In this document: piece by piece, positions 19,863-25,684 of the stretch
Position numbering within the stretch: position 1 is the stretch's first letter
How the letters are laid out: each line of letters opens with the position of its first letter
Virus record (IMG/VR): IMGVR_UViG_3300032073_000220
Location: 1 to 25,684 of that record
Direction: 5' to 3' (one strand)
Length of the DNA: 25,684 bases
DNA from: a virus
Notes under the pieces: generated by a model
What the model was told of the DNA's origin: nothing
What the model saw: the letters and a program-made list of their open reading frames with translations, nothing else
Databases searched by the model: none
Program-made: the position numbers and the translations under genes

Positions 19863-20336
19863 ATGATCGACCCCTTCACAGCTATGGCAACTGCCACGGC
19901 AGCTTTTAATGGAATAAAAAAAGCGGTAAGTGTTGGAAAAGAAATTTCATCGATGGGTAGTACCCTCTCCTCGTGGTCTAAGGCAGTATCAGACCTCGAC
20001 TTTCTAGACGAGAAGGCTAAAAAGCCGCCCCTATACAAAAAGTTCACAAACACACAATCAGACGCTTTAGATATTTGGACAAAAAAACAGAAACTAAAAG
20101 AGATGAGGGCCGAGCTACAAGAGTATATATCTTTTGTTTATGGGCCTTCCGCATGGAAAGAAATAGTAGCAATAGAGGCCGAACAGCGTAAGGCTCAGAG
20201 AGCCGCTGTGTATGCCAAGCAAGAGCAAATTGAAAAAATAATTAACAATACCGTCATAGCTACTATAGTATTGCTAGCTACTGGAATCGGTCTAGGTGTT
20301 TTATGGTATATAGGAGTTCAGCAGGGAAAGTGGTAA
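19863..20336 (+). CDS. Hypothetical protein with C-terminal membrane span
   Basis: A 157-residue protein. Residues 1-45 are Ala/Gly/Ser-rich (MIDPFTAMATATAAFNGIKK), 60-130 are charged helices (KLKEMRAELQEYISFVYGPS, EAEQRKAQRAAVYAKQEQIE), and about 133-152 is a membrane span (VIATIVLLATGIGLGVLWYI). It overlaps the next small gene by TAATG. It may be a membrane-remodelling or virion protein; I have seen similar unnamed ones in marine podovirus genomes but cannot assign a role. Confidence 0.65.
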   Translation: MIDPFTAMATATAAFNGIKKAVSVGKEISSMGSTLSSWSKAVSDLDFLDEKAKKPPLYKKFTNTQSDALDIWTKKQKLKEMRAELQEYISFVYGPSAWKEIVAIEAEQRKAQRAAVYAKQEQIEKIINNTVIATIVLLATGIGLGVLWYIGVQQGKW

Positions 20337-20461
20337 TGAGAAAAAGAGGCAATAAATATGTGGTATATGATGATGACGGTTATATAGTCATTATATCAAG
20401 AATGAAAAATGTATGCCTGACCCATGTGAGACATATGAGAGAGAAACTAGTTAGAAAATGA
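20336..20461 (+). CDS. Small basic protein, 41 residues
   Basis: ATG 20336 overlaps the previous TAA as TAATG, with GGGAAAG upstream; its TGA overlaps the terminase ATG (20458). The product MRKRGNKYVVYDDDGYIVII followed by a Lys/Arg-rich end has a short beta-prone middle. It fills the exact gap between its neighbours. Function unknown; translational coupling to the large terminase is likely. Confidence 0.65.
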   Translation: MRKRGNKYVVYDDDGYIVIISRMKNVCLTHVRHMREKLVRK

Positions 20462-21783
20462 TAGAGTTACACCCTAAACAGTCAGAAGTCATCAGAGACC
20501 TATTTATAGAAGAATCTTGTCGTTATGCCGTAGTAAATGCTAGTCGTGGGTTTGGTAAGTCCTACCTAGCCGCTACAGCCGCTATTATAGCAGTACAAGA
20601 GCTAATGAACCTCCCTGATGAAGTGCCTAATAAGAATGTAGCGTTAATTGCGCCTACTTATTCACAGGCCGTAGACATTTACTACCCCTTGATTGCATGG
20701 CAACTAGGGATGGAAGACTATGCAGATAAGTCCTCTAAAGCAGCTGGTACATTTTGGTTTCCAGGCAATGTGCAACTAAAGCTATGGTCTTATGAAGCCT
20801 CCCAACGTATGCGGGGTACTGGACAGTACTTTGTAGTAGCCGATGAGGTTACATCATGGAAGGGCGCAGGAATGAGTCTCAAGGAATCTTGGGAGTCTAT
20901 TATCCAGCCTTGTGTGAGTACACGTTGGTCGAGACAAAATGCCGACAAGTTAGGCTCTAGGGCGGGTAAGGCCCTAATAATAAGTACACCCAGAGGTTAT
21001 GATTACTTCTATGAGATGTACAATAGACAAGACAGTGATAAAGATTGGAAGAGCTATCACTACACCTACAAAGATTCTCCCTTCCTAGACGAAGTGGAGA
21101 TTGAGGGTGTAAAACTAACACTTGATCCTCTTAAGTTTGCCAGAGAGTATACTGCAAGCTTCGAAGACTCTGGTAATAATGTATTCTATACATTTGACCG
21201 AAAAGACCATATAGATAAAACCCTCCCGCAGTTTGAAGAAGGTGAAGACGTCCATGTAGCTATCGACTTTAACGTTGGTATTATGGCCTCTGTCATCTTT
21301 GCTCTAAGAGGAAATCAAATACACATACTAGACGAAATGCAAGGACACCCTGACACGGAGTCTTTAGCCAACACCCTTGTACAGAAGTATAAAGGTCACA
21401 GAATACTTTCCTACCCTGATCCTAGTGGTCGAGCGAGGAAGTCCTCTGCTGCTGTTGGCACTACAGACTTTAGCATACTACAGGGCGTTGGGATACTAAC
21501 CAGAGCGCATAACAAGGCCCCACCTATTATAGATAGTGTGGCGGCTGTAAACAAGAAGTTTAAAAATGCTGCTGGTGACATAGATATGTATATTCACCCC
21601 AAGTGTGTAAACACAATAAAATCAATAGAGCGTACTCAGTGGGTTGAAAGCAATCCCGACAGCGCAGTCATAGACAAAAAAGAAGGTGTAGAACACTGGA
21701 CAGACGGTCTACGCTATGCTGTAGAGTACTTGTTCCCAATTCGCTCTGGTACTAAAACTACCACAAGAGGCTTTGGATTTTAA
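20458..21783 (+). CDS. Terminase large subunit
   Basis: A 441-residue packaging motor. Walker A is NASRGFGKS (about 27-35), Walker B is YFVVADEV (D129, E130), and the ATP-coupling motif is ALIISTPRG (about 172-180). The C-terminal RNase H-like nuclease has AIDFNVG (D270), SYPDPSGRA (D321) and HWTDGLRYAVEY (D417). All motifs needed for ATP-driven translocation and cutting are present. It is shorter than T7 gp19 (586 residues), with less at both ends. The ATGA junction with the preceding small gene sets the start. Confidence 0.92.
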   Translation: MIELHPKQSEVIRDLFIEESCRYAVVNASRGFGKSYLAATAAIIAVQELMNLPDEVPNKNVALIAPTYSQAVDIYYPLIAWQLGMEDYADKSSKAAGTFWFPGNVQLKLWSYEASQRMRGTGQYFVVADEVTSWKGAGMSLKESWESIIQPCVSTRWSRQNADKLGSRAGKALIISTPRGYDYFYEMYNRQDSDKDWKSYHYTYKDSPFLDEVEIEGVKLTLDPLKFAREYTASFEDSGNNVFYTFDRKDHIDKTLPQFEEGEDVHVAIDFNVGIMASVIFALRGNQIHILDEMQGHPDTESLANTLVQKYKGHRILSYPDPSGRARKSSAAVGTTDFSILQGVGILTRAHNKAPPIIDSVAAVNKKFKNAAGDIDMYIHPKCVNTIKSIERTQWVESNPDSAVIDKKEGVEHWTDGLRYAVEYLFPIRSGTKTTTRGFGF

Positions 21784-21805
21784 TAATAATAAGGAAAAAA
21801 CAACT

Positions 21806-22150
21806 ATGAAAAACATTATTATCGCAGGAGCTATTTTTGCTCTTACAGCAGTTTCTGCACAAGCGGGTGGATTGCTATCTAGAATAAAACCAGATGCCTC
21901 TATCGAGTATGGTTTTAACTCTGAAGTTTGGTCTGGGGACGTGGGAGCTACCCTACTCGGCCCACTAGGAGTTTCAGTACGACCTTCTCTTGGCTGGTCT
22001 CACTCAAGTAGCTCATCAATTAGCATCAGTGGTGCTAAAGTAAAAAGTGTTATCCCTGTAGGAGATAACCTTTCGGCTTACTCTCAGTTATCATTAGACA
22101 GTGACTTCAAATATAGCGATATATCTTTAGGTGTTGCTCTTAGCTTTTAA
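21806..22150 (+). CDS. Exported beta-rich protein of unknown function
   Basis: ATG 21806 follows AAGGAA; the frame is open back to 21773 but that extension is Asn/Lys-rich and lacks a ribosome site. The 114-residue product starts with a clean signal peptide (MKNIIIAGAIFALTAVSAQA, cut after AQA). The mature part has alternating Ser and hydrophobic residues and ends in DISLGVALSF, like an outer-membrane beta-barrel strand ending in Phe. A phage-made outer-membrane protein could block superinfection; that is inference. Confidence 0.7.
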   Translation: MKNIIIAGAIFALTAVSAQAGGLLSRIKPDASIEYGFNSEVWSGDVGATLLGPLGVSVRPSLGWSHSSSSSISISGAKVKSVIPVGDNLSAYSQLSLDSDFKYSDISLGVALSF

Positions 22151-22162
22151 AGGAAATATTCA

Positions 22163-22549
22163 ATGGCGCATACAAGAAAACACAGAAAGGCTCAAAAAAC
22201 CCGCAGAAAAGAAAACGATAAAGCAATAGGAAAAGGTGGTGCAATAGGGCTTGCTGCAGGTGCAAGTCTTGGAGCAGCTGCTGGTATGAAAATAGCCCGT
22301 ATTGGCAAAAAGAAAAGAGGCAAAGCTAAACAAAGCTTAAGAACAACTAGAGGCGCTACAGGTGGTGCTATAGTTGGAGGCGTTGCTGGTACTGCAATAG
22401 GGGCTGTAGCAGGTCGCGCTGGATTAGGTGCTAGTCGTATTGCCAAGAAGGCCAAGGGCGCTTACAAGATGACCGCTGCTAGGAAACAAGCCCTAATGAA
22501 AGCTGTGAAAGCTTCTGCTGCTAAACGCAAAGGTAAGAAAAGACGATGA
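22163..22549 (+). CDS. Basic protein with Gly-zipper segments
   Basis: A 128-residue protein. Ends are Lys/Arg-rich (RKHRKAQKTRRKENDKAIGK and KASAAKRKGKKRR). Two Gly/Ala-rich helices (about 26-44, GAIGLAAGASLGAAAGMKIA, and 67-88, GGAIVGGVAGTAIGAVAGRA) have the GxxxG spacing of membrane-inserting Gly zippers. AAAGGAAA precedes ATG 22163. It could bind DNA in the virion or insert in membrane during DNA entry. No named family. Confidence 0.7.
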   Translation: MAHTRKHRKAQKTRRKENDKAIGKGGAIGLAAGASLGAAAGMKIARIGKKKRGKAKQSLRTTRGATGGAIVGGVAGTAIGAVAGRAGLGASRIAKKAKGAYKMTAARKQALMKAVKASAAKRKGKKRR

Positions 22550-22689
22550 GACGAACAAGAGGAACTAGTCTAAGGATAGGCAAAAAGTCTTACTCAAAAA
22601 TGACTTCTGCTAAGAGGGCCGCGTTAAAGAAAGCACAAAGGGCTGCAGCTATAGCTCGAAGAAACAACTCTAGAATAAAGAGGAGGTGA
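22546..22689 (+). CDS. Very basic small protein, 47 residues
   Basis: ATGA overlap with the preceding gene. The product, MRRTRGTSLRIGKKSYSKMT and then SAKRAALKKAQRAAAIARRN, has more than a third Lys plus Arg and a helical Ala-rich middle, like a histone-tail or DNA-condensing peptide. Its stop TGA lies inside the exceptional ribosome site of the next gene. Confidence 0.7.
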   Translation: MRRTRGTSLRIGKKSYSKMTSAKRAALKKAQRAAAIARRNNSRIKRR

Positions 22690-22690
22690 T
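22681..22690 (+). promoter_or_regulatory. Ten-base perfect Shine-Dalgarno site
   Basis: AGGAGGTGAT is complementary over all ten bases to the usual 16S rRNA 3' end. It sits 4 bases before ATG 22695 and overlaps the stop of the preceding gene. No other gene in the window has so long a match, so the 25-residue protein after it should be made in large amounts. Confidence 0.85.
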
Positions 22691-22694
22691 ACCT

Positions 22695-22772
22695 ATGCCA
22701 TATGGAAAAGGTACTTACGGTACAAAAAAAGGACGTCCACCTAAGAAACCTAAGGGTGGTAAAAAGAAATAA
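22695..22772 (+). CDS. Tiny Lys/Gly-rich protein, 25 residues
   Basis: The product is MPYGKGTYGTKKGRPPKKPK followed by GGKKK. The MPYGKGTYG plus GRPPKK form recurs, as I recall, in small unannotated genes of aquatic podoviruses and their metagenomic relatives. It contains an AT-hook-like GRPPKK. The ribosome site is exceptionally strong, and TAATG joins it to the next gene. It may be a minor virion or DNA-compaction protein. Confidence 0.75.
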   Translation: MPYGKGTYGTKKGRPPKKPKGGKKK

Positions 22773-22948
22773 TGGCTGTAGGAGTTAAACATTACAAAAG
22801 AGATGGATCAGTTTTTTCTGGAAAACTCCATAAAATGTCTGACGGAACTCTTCATTCAGGAGTAAACCACACTGCAAGTAGTGTTAAGCTCTTTCATTTC
22901 AAAGACTTAAGTATAAAAGCTAAAGCTAAAGCCCGAAAAAGAAAGTAA
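22772..22948 (+). CDS. Small basic protein, 58 residues
   Basis: Starts by TAATG. The product has a beta-prone body (MAVGVKHYKRDGSVFSGKLH, then KMSDGTLHSGVNHT) and a Lys/Arg-rich tail (SIKAKAKARKRK). It lies within a run of five basic proteins. No family recognised. Confidence 0.7.
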   Translation: MAVGVKHYKRDGSVFSGKLHKMSDGTLHSGVNHTASSVKLFHFKDLSIKAKAKARKRK

Positions 22949-22955
22949 TATTACT

Positions 22956-23336
22956 ATGGGAAGATCTAATCCACGCTTATGGGAAAGCGCAAAAAAATTA
23001 GCCGTGTCTCGTATGGGAGGTCATTCCGCAAGGGCTATGCAGCTTGCAGCTAAAATATATAAAGAAAGAGGCGGTAAGTATACTGGCTCTAAAACTACAG
23101 CTCAAAAGTCCATGACCAAATGGTCTAAGCAAGATTGGGGTACCAAGAGTGGTAAAAACAGTATTCGTGGCAAAGCCGCTACTGGTGAACGCTACCTTCC
23201 TAAAGCAGAACGCGAAAAGCTTACTGTAGCTCAGTATGCCGCCACGACTAGGAAGAAGAGAGCCGATCTTGCAAAAGGGAAAAAAGTCTCCCAACAGCCT
23301 AAAAAGGTTAAAAAGACTTTAGGAAAAAAACGATAA
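22956..23336 (+). CDS. DUF5872-like basic protein
   Basis: A 126-residue protein. The N-terminal part resembles phage and bacterial DNA-binding basic domains (ESAKKLAVSRMGGHSARAMQ), and the middle MTKWSKQDWGTKSGKNSIRG followed by GERYLPKAEREKL is the kind of WSKQ.WGTKSG motif I associate with DUF5872. The C-terminus is Lys-rich (KKVSQQPKKVKKTLGKKR). The ribosome site is weak. It closes the basic-protein cluster. Confidence 0.65.
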   Translation: MGRSNPRLWESAKKLAVSRMGGHSARAMQLAAKIYKERGGKYTGSKTTAQKSMTKWSKQDWGTKSGKNSIRGKAATGERYLPKAEREKLTVAQYAATTRKKRADLAKGKKVSQQPKKVKKTLGKKR

Positions 23337-23349
23337 ACAAGTCTTAAGC

Positions 23350-23423
23350 GGGGGTCACCTACAGGTGGCTTCCAGCCTACCAATCAAAAATATAAACTTT
23401 TGTTACCCATCCGAGGATCGGTA
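23350..23423 (+). other. Two hairpins in the 100-base space before virion genes
   Basis: The gap 23337-23436 holds two inverted repeats. GGGGGTCACC (23350-23359) pairs with GGTGGCTTCC (23364-23373) over 10 bp around TACA. TACC (23404-23407) pairs with GGTA (23420-23423), enclosing ATC/GAT across a C-C mismatch. No T-run follows either. They may guide RNA processing or translation of the following gene. No promoter-like motif copy is present here. Confidence 0.5.
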
Positions 23424-23436
23424 GAGAGGACATAAA

Positions 23437-23880
23437 ATGCCACGTTCAAATATCACTTCTAAGTCTACGGACTTACTCACCGATGATGGAAGCATTATCG
23501 CTTCTGTTGTTAAAGGTGAACAAGTAAGAATTGCTTTAACAGCTGCTTGGTTGACTAACTTATCGGGTTACACCATCTTAGCAAAGGTAGTAGAAGGAGA
23601 TAACGCACAAGACTCTGGGCTTATACCAGCAACTGCGCGATCTTCTCCTGTTGTGACAACCTTACCTATAATTGATACAACAGCAACAGATAATCAGTTT
23701 GAAATAGTCATACCAGCAACACTATGTGATAACTGGAATGCTTTCCCTGCACCTGATAAGCCTGTTTATGGTTTTATAGACGTAGAGATAGCCGACACAG
23801 GCTCTGGAAACTTACAACAGATTTGGAAGCCTTTACGTGGCGTAGTAGAAATTCGTTACTCACCAACGGAGATCTCATAA
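23437..23880 (+). CDS. Putative virion protein, beta-rich
   Basis: A 147-residue protein with ribosome site GAGAGGA. It is uncharged and rich in Thr, Ser, Ile and Val (SIIASVVKGEQVRIALTAAW, TILAKVVEGDNAQDSG), a composition typical of head-fibre or tail-fibre accessory domains. It is directly followed by the fibre gene, with only one base between. The fold looks like an immunoglobulin-like or BppU-type N-terminal fibre domain, but this is by composition only. Confidence 0.6.
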   Translation: MPRSNITSKSTDLLTDDGSIIASVVKGEQVRIALTAAWLTNLSGYTILAKVVEGDNAQDSGLIPATARSSPVVTTLPIIDTTATDNQFEIVIPATLCDNWNAFPAPDKPVYGFIDVEIADTGSGNLQQIWKPLRGVVEIRYSPTEIS

Positions 23881-23881
23881 C

Positions 23882-25375
23882 ATGACTGCTTCTTACACAT
23901 TACAAACAACCGTTAACGATTTAAACGTTAGCCTGTCTCGAACAGGGGGGCAGGGGTCTAAGGGAGACTCTATAACAAGTGTAACTCTAGACTCTAATAA
24001 TGATTTAATCGTTGTAATTTCTAATGCGGCTGGAGGAGTAGTATCATCAACTAATGTTGGTGGCTCTGCTTACTTTACAGCTTTAACTGCGCTTCAAACC
24101 TCAGCTACAGCAGCAAAAACAGCTGCAGAGGCGGCTTTAGACAGTTTTGATGACAGATACCTTGGTGTTAAATCTTCTGCCCCTAGCGCAGACAACGATG
24201 GAAATGCCTTGCTAAATGGCGCACTGTATTTTGACAGTACTAACTCCAACTTAGGTATTTTTAATACTACAGGTTCTTCTTGGGAATATCCTGCAACAGA
24301 GGCAGCAACTTCTGCTACAGCAGCAGCAACTTCCGCCACGGCGGCGGCTAGCTCGGCAACAGCGGCGGCTAGTTCTTCAACTGCAGCTACAGCTTCCCAG
24401 AGTGACGCAAGCTCTTCCGCAACAGCGGCTTTAGCTTCTCAAAATGCAGCAGCTACTAGTGCTACTTCAGCAGCAACTCAGGCCACCAACTCAGCTAGTT
24501 CTGCTAACTCTGCTTCAGCTAGTGCTTCAACAGCAACTACAAAAGCGTCAGACGCCTCAACAAGCGAGAGCAATGCGTCAACTTCAGCTAATAATGCGTC
24601 AACTTCAGCAAACAATGCTTTAAGTTCTAAGACTGCAGCACAAAACTCTGCAAACGCGTCTTCTACAAGTGCAAGTGCGGCGGCAGTTAGCGCAACAAAT
24701 GCGGCTAGTTCTCAAAGCTCTGCAGGGACTTCTGCAACAGCGGCGGCGGCAAGCCAGACTAGTGCAGCAAACGAAGCAAGTGCGGCAGCAACTTCTGCCA
24801 GTACTTCAACTTCAAAAGCGGCCTTGGCAACTACTAGTGCTACTAACGCCTCTACTTCTGAGACAAATGCTCTGGCTAGTAAGAATGCCGCAGCTACAAG
24901 TGCAACAAACGCAGCCACTTCTGAAACAAATGCTTTAGCTAGCAAGAATGCGGCGGCGGCTAGTGCTACAACAACAACTAGCAACCTTGCAAGTATACAA
25001 ACAATTTTTGATAGTTTTGATGATAGATACCTAGGCGCTAAGACATCTGACCCTACTGTGGATAACGATGGTGATGCTCTGTTAACAGGATCAATTTACT
25101 GGAATACCCCTAACGGAGAACTAAGATTTTATAATGGTTCTTCTTGGGAAGCTCCTGATGCTCAAGCAGCCGCTAGTGCTACTTCGGCAGCAGCCAGTGC
25201 TACTTCAGCTACGGCTAGTGCTATTTCAGCAAATACAGCTTCTTCAACAGCAACACAAAAAGCAAACGAAGCTTCGGCTTCAGCTACAACAGCAACAACA
25301 AAAGCAACTGAAGCGGCAGCAAGTGCGGCGACAGCAGAGGGTTCAGCCCTTGCGCTTTCAATCGCGTTAGGGTGA
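23882..25375 (+). CDS. Tail or head fibre protein, Ala/Ser/Thr coiled-coil repeats
   Basis: A 497-residue fibre. Residues 1-86 are an N-terminal virion-attachment-like part with one GGQGSKGDS turn. Two homologous modules (about 87-138 and 377-425) begin SFDDRYLG and end SWE.P, a motif common in marine phage fibres (DRYLGAK..DPTVDNDGDAL). The first is followed by a long Ala/Ser/Thr heptad-like stretch (about 140-370), the second by another to the end. Such stretches form trimeric coiled coils. It ends without a receptor-binding domain, so the tip may be a different protein. Confidence 0.8.
   Translation: MTASYTLQTTVNDLNVSLSRTGGQGSKGDSITSVTLDSNNDLIVVISNAAGGVVSSTNVGGSAYFTALTALQTSATAAKTAAEAALDSFDDRYLGVKSSAPSADNDGNALLNGALYFDSTNSNLGIFNTTGSSWEYPATEAATSATAAATSATAAASSATAAASSSTAATASQSDASSSATAALASQNAAATSATSAATQATNSASSANSASASASTATTKASDASTSESNASTSANNASTSANNALSSKTAAQNSANASSTSASAAAVSATNAASSQSSAGTSATAAAASQTSAANEASAAATSASTSTSKAALATTSATNASTSETNALASKNAAATSATNAATSETNALASKNAAAASATTTTSNLASIQTIFDSFDDRYLGAKTSDPTVDNDGDALLTGSIYWNTPNGELRFYNGSSWEAPDAQAAASATSAAASATSATASAISANTASSTATQKANEASASATTATTKATEAAASAATAEGSALALSIALG
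24836..24961 (+). repeat. Tandem 21-residue fibre repeat (two 63-base units)
   Basis: Units 24836-24898 and 24899-24961 encode SATNASTSETNALASKNAAA plus T, and SATNAATSETNALASKNAAA plus A. They differ in amino acid at only two places but at many third-codon positions, so the protein repeat is under selection and not just recently duplicated DNA. They lie in the long coiled-coil region. Confidence 0.8.
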
Positions 25376-25380
25376 TATAA

Positions 25381-25684
25381 ATGGCAAATACTTTTAAAAA
25401 CTACACTAGTGCTTCTGTTGGTACAGGAGCTACAACAACTTACACAGTTCCCTCAGTCACAACCTCGGTTGTAATTGGGTGTAATCTTGCAAACAGAACA
25501 GGGTCTCAAATCAGAGTCGATGTCACAGCGGCAGGAGTCTTTCTTATAAAAGGCGTTCCTATCCCCGCAAACTCTGCACTCTCTGTACTGGATGGTAAGG
25601 TTATTTTGGAAACTACTGACACTATAATTGTAACCTCCGACACTGCGTCCTCTTGTGATGTAATCGTGAGTGTTCTGGAGCAGA
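25381..25684 (+). CDS. Virion protein, partial at right edge
   Basis: ATG 25381 lies 5 bases after the fibre stop. The frame stays open to the window end (101 complete codons, no stop). It starts MANTFKNYTSASVGTGATTT and continues with Ile/Val/Thr-rich beta strands (VIGCNLANRTGSQIRVDVTA). This start and composition resemble small head or tail decoration proteins seen next to fibre genes of aquatic podoviruses. The sequence VSVLEQ at the edge suggests it is near its end. Confidence 0.75.
   Translation, partial: MANTFKNYTSASVGTGATTTYTVPSVTTSVVIGCNLANRTGSQIRVDVTAAGVFLIKGVPIPANSALSVLDGKVILETTDTIIVTSDTASSCDVIVSVLEQ

Noticed and set aside
22192-22455. Minus-strand frame opposite the Gly-zipper gene
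   Set aside because: Its Ala/Pro/Val composition mirrors the Gly/Ala codons of the + strand gene and it has no ribosome site.
24300-24980. Repetitive DNA that might suggest a CRISPR array
   Set aside because: The repeats are in-frame codons of a fibre coiled coil with no constant repeat or unique spacers.
24094-24984. Minus-strand and alternate-frame Ala/Val or Gln/Leu-rich frames in the fibre gene
   Set aside because: They are shadows of the repetitive Ala/Ser/Thr codons and have no independent support.

Overview
The window is one continuous stretch of a lytic, T7-like short-tailed phage (podovirus) genome. The evidence is a single-subunit phage RNA polymerase, a T7-type DNA polymerase, a gp4-type primase-helicase, a gp2.5-type single-strand binding protein, a flap-type 5' exonuclease, a large terminase and an Ala/Ser-rich fibre, all on the + strand. 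The DNA is A+T-rich. Many genes overlap by ATGA or TAATG, and many are too short for ordinary ORF callers. A monomeric B12-dependent ribonucleotide reductase and two small genes resembling DUF1127 and DUF1289, families common in proteobacteria, suggest an aquatic, possibly alphaproteobacterial host. The host assignment is inference.

Layout. 1-200: a hairpin plus T-run terminator and a sigma70-like promoter. 201-3233: RNA polymerase, a small acidic gene, and the SSB gene, which sits between a repeated promoter-like motif and a terminator. 3264-10303: many small early genes around DNA polymerase, including a deoxyribosyltransferase-like gene, a nucleotidyltransferase-like gene, a DUF3310 gene and a MazG-like gene. 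10311-15798: motif copy 2, a tRNA-Trp(CCA), exonuclease, GIY-YIG endonuclease, primase-helicase and ribonucleotide reductase. 15788-18514: DUF1289-like, membrane, DUF1127-like, acidic, glutaredoxin and unknown genes, ending at a very strong terminator (18522-18585). 18600-19208: a Cys-tailed membrane protein, motif copy 4, a folded RNA-like element and an A+T-rich stretch. 19209-21783: terminase genes with membrane genes between them. 21806-25684: an exported protein, a run of Lys/Arg-rich small proteins, and virion or fibre proteins; the last gene runs off the right edge.

How it works together (inference). Host polymerase reads the left promoter and makes the phage RNA polymerase. That enzyme then probably uses a motif found four times between genes (TACCTGACGTTAAAGAACAA, last copy with two changes). 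The motif aligns with the -17 to +6 layout of T7 promoters, and its copies lie before SSB, the tRNA and replication block, the post-reductase block, and the packaging and structural block. Ribonucleotide reductase, glutaredoxin, the MazG-like protein, the DUF3310 protein and the deoxyribosyltransferase would adjust the nucleotide pool for replication.

I see no CRISPR array, toxin-antitoxin pair, integrase, insertion sequence or obvious defence island. The most unusual items are the promoter family, the folded RNA-like element after copy 4, the Glu-to-Gln change in DNA polymerase motif A, the tRNA-Trp just after a promoter, and the host-like small regulators. No lysozyme, capsid, portal or tail-tube gene is visible; these presumably lie outside the window.
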